Of a stretch of DNA of 64,000 nt, positions 27,814 through 39,436 are shown piece by piece. The stretch is from Pocillopora verrucosa (Eukaryota; Cnidaria; Anthozoa; Scleractinia; Pocilloporidae). The notes beneath the pieces were generated by a model. The model was not told the DNA's origin. It made no database searches and saw only the letters and a list, made by a program, of their open reading frames with translations. Position 1 is the stretch's first letter. Each line of letters opens with the position of its first letter. The position numbers and the translations under genes were made by a program. The stretch lies in assembly GCF_036669915.1 (NCBI RefSeq), contig NC_089323.1, positions 18,774,587 through 18,838,586 of the forward strand, given 5' to 3'.

Positions 27814-30800
27814 AATGAGGGGCTGCATGTGCGTTTTTCTTTCCTTGATAAACTGGAAGCTTTGTTTAGGATTATTCGAAGATCAAGTTGGTCTCATTGA
27901 CTGGCGTCAAAGCTATTTGGGCAAAGTGAAATTTTCATACTTTGATGTTTCTACGCAGAGCAGTAAGCGATTGTTTGTGGGCACGGAATCTAATGTTGTA
28001 GCAGCCTTAAATTCAAGAACTGGTTCCATTATTTGGCGTCAGGTCTTGGAGGAAAGTGAAGGAGCTTTAGATACGTTGCTTTATCGGGAAAATTTGCTTG
28101 TGAGTTCTTCAAGTAACGGAAAATATTTGCGATCGTGGGACACCAGCAACGGAGCACTTTTGTGGGAATCGCTTGCTAGATCAGCATCTTCGGTCAAAGA
28201 AGTAACTTCACCCTTTCATGGATGGAGCGGTCTAAGAACAGCTTTGGTAGAAGATAAAGAGAACGACTTGGTTATTTCACTGGCTTTCAATATGGTGAAA
28301 GCATTCTCACTCCAAGATGGCTCAGTAAAATGGTCACATGATGGTAGCGGACAAACAGCTGACTATTTCAATTTTCAGCATTCCAGTGGGCATCTGTATC
28401 TCATAGGGATTCAAAATGATGTGGATATTGTAATTAAAAAGTTAAGTGTTGAAACTGGTGAGGTGAAAGGAGAAAGACGAATTGGAGCACCATGGATTGG
28501 CAATGGTGCTAGCTGTACTTTTGTTAAGAGTTTGAATTTGGTTTGTGCAGAAATATTTAGCAACAGTATTCATCTGATTTCTGTCAGTGATGAGTCTGCA
28601 ACTGTGAAAACCTTATCGTTAACTTCATTAGGACTAGGAGTTGAAGATCTGGCTGTTAGTAAACCCAGTTTACACTCATTTGGTTCATTTTCAAACTCTT
28701 GGGATGAACGATCAGAATTTCTTTTAAAGCTTTCAAAAACTCAACAACTTGTGTTAAAGTTAAATAGTGATAGAAGTCTGAAACTGTTGGCCAAATTTAC
28801 TGAACCCTCCCTGCTTAGTGCAGCAGAACTTGGCAATAAAGCTATTTTGGCATCAGTAACACCCATCACAGAAGAATCATCAGAGATTAAATGCTATGAT
28901 CTAGATGACTGGAGACTGTTACAAGACATGTCACAAAAAGTAGCAATGGTTGACCGTGGTGAAGCAGCAGACGCACTGTTGTACTTGTTCAATAAAAAAG
29001 AGAATGAACTTGGTTACAGAGTTCTCCTTACCACCACAGACCATGCAATATTACTGATACAGTTTCCTGGGCGAATCATGTGGTCTCGAGAAGAAGCTCT
29101 TGCAGATATCACAGCTGTAGAGGTGGTTGAGCTACCATTTTCACCCTCACAAGCAAATTTTGAGACACTTCAGGAGGAGTTTGGGGCACATCCAAATGGT
29201 AGAGCATTAAATACAATTTTAGTGTGAAGGCTTAATTTATTGCTTTTAAAATTTTGATGTCCATTATGACTAATAAGAGAGCCTGACATGCCCTTATAAC
29301 ACCAATATTTCACTTATAAGAACTCTTTCCCCTTCTTGCTTTGTTGATGAAAATTGACAGTTTATAATAACTAACCAGCTTGGTTCCTCCCCCCCTGATG
29401 CTAGTATATGCCCCACTTCTGTTGAAAAATGTTCTTCCACACCCTTTTTATTTGGTGATCCTTTTGCTAAGAATCATAATTTTGTTTTGCAGACGACATT
29501 TTGTCCATGTTTATCCGCCGAATCCGTGCCCAAGTTAAACAGTTCCAAGTTCTTGTAAAGCAATTCCAAGCCTTTGTCAAAGCACAACAAGAACATGGCT
29601 TCTTTGCTGAGTCAACAGACAATGAAGAAGAACAACTGACAAGAGACCAGTTCAACCTGCGTAAATTAATTATAATCGTAACATCTTCAGGAAAAATCTT
29701 TGGTCTCAATTCTGCAGATGGAAGCATCGTCTGGAAATACTTTTTGCCTGCTCTTGCCCCTTTTTCTCAAAATGAAAAGAAGTACTCTTTACTCTACACA
29801 CAGCGAACTGTTGCTCACTTTCCTTTGACTGCACAGTGCATAGTGCTTGGCAAATCACGCACATCTGAAGGATCACTGATACATGTTTTCAACCCAATTA
29901 CTGGGAAACCAACTAGTCCTGGACATCTCAAAGGAAACCAGCTTCCCTACAGGGTGGTACAGTCCATGCTCCTTCCGCATACCGGTACGTTTTCTAGTTC
30001 CCTCCCCCCCTCCCCACCCCCATTTCACTTACTCAAAGTCTGATGTGGTAAAATCTGAGGAATGTGTCTACTCCTGGTGAATTTATAATTTTATAAGCAA
30101 CATCAAGGAATTGTAATCTATTTGTTCTCTTTTCAGATGCTAAACACACCAAAATTCTGCTTCTTCTTGACTCTTCTCTGAATGTCCATGTGTTTCCACG
30201 CACCACAGATGCAATTGAGATTGTGTCTAAAGCATCCTCATCAATCTTCTTCTTCTTGGCTGACAAAGAGAAGAATAATTTGAAAGGATACATGCTCCTG
30301 TCGGATACACAGAAAAATGTCTTTCATGTGAGAGACATGTGGAATGTTAACTTTCCTTATTCACAGCAGACTATTTCTAATATTGGTAAGTGTAACAAGC
30401 TGGAAGAAATTAGTCATTGATAGAACATTAACACTTTCTCTCTGAAGAACAAAGGAATCTCTCCTTTGAATGATCATTCTGCATTTTCAAGCAGGAAGGT
30501 GATGTGAAAAACTAAAAGTAGCAACAAGGGGGTTGCAAATGGTGCAGTGGTGAGAGTAGTGGTTAAACAAATTCTCCTAACCATTACCAGAATAAATGTA
30601 TAGAGGAGAGTATTAAGAATATGAAGACTGATGTTAGGATGAAAAGGGTTAAATCTTACCAAGTGCTCAGCTAAGTTTGCTCACGTTTTGTTATTAGAAT
30701 CCACAGTAATCCAATTGCCTCTCAAACATTATGAAACAGATAGGGCACCAAAATAAGTCTAGTTCCACTGTGTTGAATAAAAATATGCATGCTTGAGACA

Positions 30801-33749
30801 AAGTTCATTACTTTATGTTATGTTAGTCCTTTCACTCCCAAGATCTCATTGGTAATTCTCCTTACTATCTGCCATACAATTCTCATGATGTTAGTTCAGA
30901 GACTTTGGTATTGGATCAACTAATAATCTCATCATTGATATTTTTTTTAAAAATTCTCATCACCTACCTGCTTGGTATTGTGTTGATATTGTGAGGAGAA
31001 ATTCTGTCTTGGTCACTTGTGGGAGTGAAAGGGGTAAATATATTTTTTTTAAGACTTTTGGGGGAGTAATAACAGACATTTAAAACTTGTTTAGATAGGA
31101 AACTTTTGGTAGAAAAAAAGGCATTTTGATGACTGATAATTATGACTTGTTGTACTCTATGTTTGTCTGCCTTATTCCTTGTACTCTTTTAAAACATTGA
31201 TTTTTTTTTGTATCAGCATCAAAGAGTCCTCTGGAACATGTTCATTCACAAGGAAAAGTTCTTGGGGACAGAAGGGTGCTTTACAAGTACTTGAATCCAA
31301 ATCTGATCGCTGTTGGCACTGAAGTTACTCTGCAATCTAAACCAGGCATTTCTATTTACCTTATTGATGCTGTCACAGGTATTATAATGATAATGACAAT
31401 AACATTTTACAGTTTCTTGCTTCCCTCATGAAACAGAGAGTGTAAGTGCATGTGTACCAGAGTATCTTTAAGCCTTTCATCCCTAAGAATGACTAGCATC
31501 TAATTTCTCCTAACATTATTACTCCTGAATCACACATTAAGGCCATGAGAATAAAGGAAATGATCACCAACTAAAAAAGCTCTTGATTGTTAAACAAATT
31601 CTCCCTGTAAGTGTCTTAGGAAATGTACAGAAAACAGTAGGGAGAATATGAACACCAATGTTAGGGTGTAAATGGTTGAAAAGTGCAAGACTGACATTGC
31701 AATAGTTGATGGTCACTCATTGGTCAAGCATGTGGTAGCTAGTAGGTATTGGAAAAATTGTTTGAAACTCTAAAACTGTAGAAATTTTCCCTTTCAAAAA
31801 TTACTGCACAGCCTTGACAACAACACTGCTTGTTCCCAGATTTCTTCCACTTAGAATTACTCATAGCAACCCTAGGGTTTTAGATAAAAAAAAGGCAATT
31901 ACTTTTTTTTTCAAGCAAGGACCTATTGGTAGTCACAATATAATTTGTAGAACTAGCTGGTCATAAGAAATTTTCTGAAGTATGTTCACACTATTTAACT
32001 TTGTTAAACAAGCTTTAATACTGATGAAAAATTGAACCTAAAAATGACATCACTTTTGTTGAAGGACTGATTATATTCCATACGCGTCACAAGAGTGCCA
32101 AGGGTCCTATCCATATGGTGCATTCTGAAAACTGGTTGGTCTACTGTTTATACAATACCAAATCCCGCAGATATGAGCTGACTGTGTTGGAGATGTATGA
32201 TGGATACACAGAGAGAAACAGGTTATAATAGCCATTTCATTCCTTGGATCAAGTTAGTAATTCTCCCCTCTAGCTGCCACAGTTGTAAATCATTCTAGAG
32301 ATTTTGGTGTCAGTATGAGAACACCCTCTAATTGACAAGTTTCCTATTCTCTCCTGTTTGCTGGAAAGTGTATCTTATTGTTACTTTCGGAAATACGTTT
32401 CGCAAGGCTTTAAAAAGAGTAACTAAATTTCGTGAAAATTGTCCAAGTACTGTTCTGTTTTAACGAATACCGGTAGTTAGTCTCAGAACTGTCACAATTG
32501 ATTTTGATTTTCCATGAAAATACTTTCCAATAACACAGAAAGACACCATCTGATAACAAAGCGAAATTTGAAACTGAAAACAGTTTGACATGTTCCTTTG
32601 TAAAAAAGTAGAGCTGTACAAGAAAACATGACACCGTGTGTTTGCGCTTACAGCTGAAGGACATTTGATAATATGCCTGAAGTCAATATGCCTGTATAGT
32701 GGCCGAGGTTTTTTTTTTTTCTTTTTGCTTTTATGGACCTTGACGAAGTCCACGTAATTACTTTCGATACTAATTTGAAAATTGCTGCACGTAAAAGCAG
32801 AACCCATTTAAACTAATTCGTTTTATTTCAGCACTGCTCTGTCGTCATTCGAGCCTCCCCCCATGCCAATTATACTCCAGCAGTCATACATATTTCCAAC
32901 AACAGTACGCACTGCCACTGTCACCATAACAGAGCGAGGAATCACTCATAAAACTCTCCTGTTCGGGTTACAAACTGGATACATCTGGAGCCTACCCAAG
33001 AACTTTTTGGACCCGCGGAGAAAATTTTTACCCACCCAACAGGACCGTGAAGAAGGATTACATCCTTACATTCCAGAGCTGACTGCGAATCCATTGGCTT
33101 TCATTAACTACAACCAAACTGGCAAGTATCTTATGACGAAAAAAACTTTAAAGCGCTTTCCGTTTGAGGGTCATAAATCCAAAATCAAAGTAATCGAGCA
33201 AACGGAAGTAACGGGGATAGTTATTTCCCCCCCCCCCACGGGGATAAACAAGCAAACAAAGATAGTTGCTTGCCCAGGGGAATAAAGGAAGCAAACGGAG
33301 ATAATTGTTCCCCCTAAGAAAATACACAAGCAAACGGGGATAGTTGCTCGCCCACGCGGATAGGGGAAAAAACCCGAATAGTTGTTCTCCCAAGTAAACA
33401 GCCTTCATTGACAATCATTGAAGAGCTAAAACTTCTCTCTTACCAAGTTAGAACCGAAAGCTCCCGAGACGAAATTTATTTACATCTTTACAAATGTTCT
33501 GTTCCTTCTTCAGTTGCCAGTATCAACGGTGTGTACACGGCCGGGTCGGGCCTTGAATCTACTTGTCTGGTGTTTGCATATGGACTGGACCTTTACTGGA
33601 CCAGAATTACACCATCCCGGATGTTTGACGTCCTCAAGGAAGATTTTGACTACTGGTTCATTCTTGGCACGCTGGGAATTTTGGTTCTTGTCACCATTGT
33701 GTCTCAGAGACTTGCTTCGATTAAAATGCTGCGACAAGCGTGGCAATGA
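27806..33749 (+). CDS. EMC1: ER membrane protein complex subunit 1 (EMC1)
   Basis: Seven exons: 27806-29198, 29493-29984, 30137-30385, 31217-31378, 32065-32221, 32832-33121 and 33514-33749, giving 992 aa, practically the human length. EMC1 is the large luminal beta-propeller subunit of the complex that inserts tail-anchored and multi-pass proteins into the ER membrane. Visible are a signal peptide (about 1-24), [20 protein letters not shown] at the start of the mature protein, PQQ-like propeller repeats ([13 protein letters not shown]), the C-terminal domain with [28 protein letters not shown] and [20 protein letters not shown], and one membrane helix near 962-978 before the basic tail. The last intron uses a GC donor. 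Exon 1 alone carries 464 codons. Confidence 0.97.
30563..30652 (+). repeat. Family B element, half copy in EMC1 intron 3
   Basis: Only the right half remains, from AAACAAATTCTCC to GATGAAAAGGGTTAA. Confidence 0.6.
30823..31038 (-). repeat. Family A element in EMC1 intron 3
   Basis: Full length, TTAGTCCTTTCACTCCCAAG to GGGAGTGAAAGGGGTAA. Confidence 0.75.
31469..31678 (+). repeat. Family B element in EMC1 intron 4
   Basis: Full length, CCTTTCATCCCTAAGAATGA to TTAGGGTGTAAATGGTTGAA. Confidence 0.75.
33122..33123 (+). other. EMC1: Non-canonical GC splice donor of EMC1 intron 6
   Basis: Exon 6 ends CAAACTG and the intron begins GCAAGTAT; the next exon restores [17 protein letters not shown] in the frame expected for EMC1. 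Apart from the C, the donor is a perfect consensus, as typical for GC-AG introns. Confidence 0.8.
33220..33400. repeat. Short tandem array in EMC1 intron 6
   Basis: Three to four diverged units of about 50 bp built on AAGCAAACGGGGATAGTTG, followed by a TTGCCC or TTCCCC block. It starts with a run of C residues near 33230. Confidence 0.7.
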
Positions 33750-35157
33750 CGAGAGAACTGATTAGTAAGATTATTAACAATTCTAGAGGATTTTCTTAGT
33801 AACACTAGTATGAGTTTTCGCTGGCCAGAGCGGAAGGAATTTGATAAACGGGAATGTAGGAGTTGAGTGTATATTAATAGCTTTTTCATTCCCAATCTGT
33901 GGTCGGACTAACACAGCGGTCAAACGTCGAGCATGCGTAAGGTGATCAATTTTGGGCGCCCGCGCGCCAAGTACACGCAAAATTTCAAAGAAAAACAGAA
34001 GAAATAAGGTTTATTCAGTTATGGGCATCCTGTTGATTGGTCATTTTGCTTTTAGCTTTATCAGAAAAAGTGATCAGTTTCTTCAAAATACTGAGATTTT
34101 CTGTCTTTTGTGTAAGTTAAAAAACACTTGTATGACAACTTGGTTCTGATAGCCTCAAAGTATACGGCCTCGCCACCTGCTACTATAACGTTTACACATG
34201 CGCAGATGTGAGGCCATTGTGTTGGGCAGGCTACACTATAAAAGCATGGAAAAACTGATTACTAATACTATCGAATCTCTCGTAGGCAGACAAAGGCATA
34301 ACCTTCGGCGCCAAAATCAAAACTTTACCTTAATCCCTCTATACCCTACACGTGTCTTTCTCCATACATTTCTTATTGTACCGGCAAGGAGGATTTGTTT
34401 GGTAGTTGAGGGCTTTTTCATTTGGTGACCACTTTCTTACTCTCAGGTCCTCGCTGTTTCAATCAGTAGGATATTCGGTTTGGAGAATCTCGATGATAGT
34501 CACTATTAGGATATAGGAGATTAAAAGTGTTATCTCCCTACAGGAGACGAACGGTAACGAAGGTTCGAAGGTTAAAAAAAAAACCATTCAACAGTTTCAT
34601 TGTCCAGAGTGTAATTTCGTGTAATTGGACTTTAAGAACCTTCTTAAAGGCTCGTAACCAAGATTTTTATTCTTGCACATGTAAAGTTTGTTAATTTCGT
34701 CCGGGATGTTTTGTGCACTTTTTCACCATTAATTTTTACTTAAGCTCATATACTGAAATTTTGCCAACGCCAAAATGTTTCAATGCAATCTAGGCAAGAT
34801 TATTTCGTGTAAAGTCGAACAACAAGCTTAAGACTCAAACTGGACAAATTTTACGTCATCAAGACAGATTAATCGTTGTTAATAAAATTTCAAGTGCCAT
34901 CCAAGACATTTTTCTCTCATAAAGTTTGTAATATTATGCTTTATTACAAGTAAAAACTACTCATAAAAGTTGAGTACATACTCCTTGTTGCGCTTGAGAA
35001 GGCGAACATCCGAACTATGACCGACGAAACTAAGACGGCGCTACGAAGTCGAGAAGAATCAAACTCAGTCTTCCTCAGTCGAGTTTCTCTTCTTTTTGAG
35101 AAGCCTAGGAACGACGTCAGATGAAATAAGAAAAACTTACATGAAGGTAGCTTGATG
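33750..35157. other. Intergenic, EMC1 / amidohydrolase (convergent 3' ends)
   Basis: No gene recognised. A degraded family B element lies at about 34330-34530. Minus-strand AATAAA sequences near 34664 and 34937 could end the amidohydrolase transcript. Otherwise unremarkable AT-rich sequence. Confidence 0.5.
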
Positions 35158-37021
35158 TTAAGGTTCTCCTGGGTAGTTAAACTTGTGAAAATTTAAAATA
35201 GCTCTGGCTACTTTATTCTTTGCATTATGGTTCCAACTCGATCGCAATGCACGGGAAAATTCCAGCTGTATACCATCAACATTTCCTCCATCTCTGGACC
35301 CAAATTTAGCCACTGTGTATCCTCCAGACAGATAAGTTATCACAGCTGGTTTTATTTTTTTATTTTGCGGAGAGGGTATCGCGAGTAAGCCTTGCTGATT
35401 CATAAAGTACCCAAGACTTCTGTTACCCTGGACGAATTCCTTAAAACAAATATTGTCGATTCCACACCAGTGGTTACCAAGGCTTCTGATAGAGGACATG
35501 TCCATGCTATAGTCTCCCTTATCGAGATAATTGCTATGAACCAGATAACCTAACACAGTTCTTTGTAGGTGATCAGCACTGCCGTGAATGTCCAGCAGTA
35601 AGCCGCGCCCAGTCCCACGCCTTGACCCACGTCTAGTGATGCTCGACTTGGCCTTGTTGATGAAAGAGGAGTAATCGAAATAGGCGGCAATTGCGTCCGA
35701 GATATTGAAGGTTGCTTCTTCGATCTCCCTGTTCACGTCAAGTTTGGCTCTTAATAGCATGCTGTACACGACGTGTGGTCGGAGACCTGTTTTTAATGAG
35801 AGCTAGTCGTTATTTGTCGCTAGGGGGGGTGGGGGAGGGGGTAGTCGGAGGATTTCTTAATAATGGCCATCAAGTCATTATTTGCCGCCAGCGGGGAGAG
35901 GTGGGGGAGGAGGATTTTAATTCGTGTCATAGTAAAAACTGGTCCCTCTGGTAAAAATGTTAGTTTGTTGCGATCGTATGTCGAGATAAGGCAAGAAAGA
36001 AAATAGTGAATTTTTGTGCACGGTTGTCGAAAAAACAAAGATGTTTAGCGTCTTCCACGAATGTGAAACAATAGAGGAGATCGGAGTCTCCTGTAGGAAT
36101 TCAAACCACAGACTGACCAACTTCGCGGGTGGGGAGACTCCTTTAAGGACTACTTTCGTTCATCTGTGTGGTGGTCATTCACCACACAGACTCTTAGAAG
36201 CCTTCATGGCTGGAGGGGATGGTGGGTTCTTTATAATTACTTTCGCAAGCTTTCAGACGGATTCAGTACCAGCGAGGCGAGGGAGAAAGGTAAGCGGAAG
36301 TGATATGGGCCCTAGAAGAGAGGAAAAGCATACAAAAAAAATTTCCTTTTCTCAGACGCAGCAAGCTTGAAAGGGAACTGGAGCATAAAAGAGATTAAGC
36401 GATACAAGTAGATTTACTGAGGTAAAGATCATCAGATGAGAAGATTTTTTCCCTCTAAACTAAAAGAAATGAAAAGAACACTCGAAACGTCACCACAAGA
36501 TAACAAGGCTCGGATCAATGTCAGTATCCGAGCAAGTGCGCACGTACCCATCCCATGACCTAACATTAACCCTAACTTATTATCAGTGGACTGTTGTTGA
36601 GTTAGGGGAGGGGTGAGTTCGCAGTTGCTTACATACTAACACGGATCCCAAGGCTCTAAAGGTACCAGTTCCATAGTACTCTCTTACCTGCTTTTACCTT
36701 GATTTGATTGGCAATATCTCGAGCGATGCCCATGGTAAAATCATCCCTCTTTATTAAAGCAATGCACTTTGCAGATTTAACCCCACAACCGTGTGTCCAA
36801 ATACATTCACCATCGCTTCCTTTACAGCCATTTCCTCTGTATGGCCATCTGCGACCATCACTTTGAGTCTTGGGATCCAGTGAACCTCCGTGAGGGGCTG
36901 TTATTATAAGGTTCATATCACCGTGTTCGTATTTTATGAATCTTTTGAAACCCCATTCTGTTATTCCAGAGATGCCAGGCAAAAAAATTTTCAGGAATAG
37001 AAGATGATAAACTGAAATCAT
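35158..37021 (-). CDS. N-formylglutamate amidohydrolase-like protein, probably secreted
   Basis: Two exons, 36688-37021 and 35158-35786 (phase 1 junction), give 320 aa. The domain resembles the zinc-dependent N-formylglutamate amidohydrolase family, which hydrolyses N-formyl amino acids in bacterial histidine breakdown. Visible motifs are TAPHGG (H44), the RAKLDVNRE motif (about 124-132) and LLLDIHG (D177, H179), with SRDGGNVDGIQLE near the C-terminus. Residues 1-19 (MISVYHLLFLKIFLPGISG) look like a signal peptide, and the paired Cys residues in GCKGSDGECIWTHGCGVKSAKC (positions about 72-93) suit a secreted protein. An insert RRGSRRGTGRG precedes the LLLDIHG strand. The substrate in animals is not known to me. 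An upstream non-coding or signal exon could exist. Confidence 0.8.
35803..35930. repeat. Dispersed GTCATTATTTG/GGGGGAGG module, two units
   Basis: Two direct diverged units of about 65 bp, each TCGTTATTTGTCGC- or TCATTATTTGCCGC-like then G-rich, in the amidohydrolase intron. Related to modules near 10255 and 10700. Confidence 0.55.
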
Positions 37022-39436
37022 CTGTAAAATAAGTCAGTCTCATCTTAATTGACAGTAGTAACATAACATATTAAGAGCACAAACATATCAAACTGCTGCG
37101 AGAAAAATCGTCCACTTTTGTAGGAGAATAACAGAGAAAATTTTACGTTATGAAGATTTTGAGCTCTTGGTGATATAAAACCTTCCATGATAAAGTTTCC
37201 GAGCAAACAAACAGACGCCCCAGTCCCCCACCCCCACCTTAGCTTTACCTTACCTTTTAATTGAACATAAAAATAAAAAAGATGGTATCAGAGAGAAGCT
37301 AAAAAAAATTGCACTGAAACAACCTGTAAGATCGAGTAATTCATCTTGAAACTTCTCTCAATCAACGGTGTTAAATTTCATCAGAGCGGAGAGTGATTTC
37401 CCCCTAAAATAAGCCCTTGGAACCTATCAGAGTCAAAGCAAATAAACTATATTCTTGCTATATCGAACGAAAGTCGGAAAGAAAGCGAGTCCTATAATTT
37501 TGTTAGAATTATTTCGATCTGAAACAAACCAGCTAGGATCAGGTTACCTACAACGGACAGAAGGCCACATAGCTCAACTCGTTGTTAAAAATTTGTCTCA
37601 CCTACTCGAAGTTGACTTTTAACGGGAAATGACTTTAGACGATGGCACTGATAACACTGGTTAAAAGATACCCAAAGGAAGGCGGAAAAGCCTCTTTGTG
37701 GTCTTTGGAAATACTCTTCGCGTCCACAAGCTCCTCTCTTCGCAACGGGATATAAATGGTACTGAACGACTCTTGAAAAAACCTGTTGGGGTCAAGGGTT
37801 GATGTGGCTCGTAGCAAAAACGAAGACCCCGAAAGCTAAGACCTAAGATCTAGGTTCAGACAACGAAGACCCCATTATTTTTTTCATTTATCATAATCAT
37901 GTTATGGTTTCTCGTCGGAAATATCCAGTTCCGGTTTTAATCTTTCTAATAGCGATAAAGTATGCAATCAAACACCAGTTTTAAGAAAAAGACCCCGAAA
38001 ACGAAGACCCGCAAACTAAGACACCTTAGTACCTAAGACCCGAAAACGTGTCTTAGAAAACGGAAACCTAACACCTGATAACGGAACCGAAAACAGGCAC
38101 CCTTATTTGCATTATTGATAGTGATAAAAAAAAAAACCCACCTGCCATTAGCACCCTCGCGAACTAAGTGCCTATAAGAACTGTGTAATTCGGAACCCCG
38201 AAAGAAAAACCTCTCCAAAGCTTCCTCAGCCGATGTACTATTTCACGTGGAGCTTATTACGCTGTCCACGTGCTTTCTGCCCAGAAGGTTCAGAAGCCTT
38301 GGCAACTAAAATCAGTTGACGTGCACCTTACCAGCAGAATATCAGACCTCTTTTTAGGCAGTTCAGAGAACTTTTATTTCTCCTTAAATCTAAACCCTAT
38401 GCATGCTAAACTAATATAAAAAAAACAACAAAAGCAAAGAAAAGAAAAGGTAAAAAAGAACGGTTGTGGACAGACTGACCTTCCCAATTCGATTCGGCAA
38501 AAACAAGACAAAAGAATTCATAGCACGTATTCAGAACAGAGGAATATAAATAGCGAGGGTGGGGCGAGTAAGTGGCCAAAAAGATATGGGGGGGGGGCGG
38601 GGGGGCGGGGGGAGCTTCATTTGCTAGTTTCTAACATAGCGTCTAGAGTGCGATAAAATATTGCCATTCGGACTTATTTAAAATTTAGAAGATCATTGTA
38701 AAAGCCTGTGGAACCATTCCTACTTTTAATGGAGAAAATATAAAGATATCTTTCTCTTACAATATTTCAAAACTCAATAAAAGATTAAACATACATATGA
38801 CGCCTTAACTTGTGAAAAATAAATAATAATGAATTTATCGTTAGCAATAAGATAAAAGATTGTTTACATCATATCAGTAATTTGAACCACAGTTTAAGAA
38901 ACACATATAAATAATTTGACTGTTTCAACCCAAGAAGTAATTTGCATGTTAATTATCCCTACATCAACAAGATATTGTCTAGCAAACAGGTGGTAAAGAT
39001 AGACAAACCTATCAGTAAGAGAATTTTATCCAGTTAAAAAAAAAAATTCTCCACATTGTTTTATAACAGCATGTGAAGCAGTTAGGAGGGAGAATAAGTA
39101 ATTAACAGATCCTAAGAGAGTAAGTTTGAAACGATTCATAGCTGCATCAGAAAATGTAACCTATATCACTATAGCAGAATTACTGAATAGTATGTGAAAG
39201 ATCATAAAGTAACAACTTGGAGATTTCTTTCCAGTGAGCCTTCTGGCCTTAATGGGTAACTTTCAAGTTATTCTATTCATTATGAATTTAGCAGTTTCAA
39301 AAGGCAAATATTACAGCCAAGTCTGGAAAAATAAACAAAAATAGTTTGCAAAACTGATAGTCATGCAAAACTTAAATCCAAAAAGATTTTGTTGAGGACA
39401 CTAACTTACCTAGACAGCAGTCTGAAAGATTAGATC
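37022..39436. other. Intergenic, amidohydrolase upstream / HYI downstream
   Basis: No gene recognised. At 37815-38060 a purine-rich degenerate repeat recurs (AAGACCCCGAAA, CTAAGACC, GAAAACGAAGACCC). A G homopolymer tract with C interruptions lies at 38588-38613. Minus-strand frames at 37635-37817 and 38033-38218 have no recognisable domain. Confidence 0.5.
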
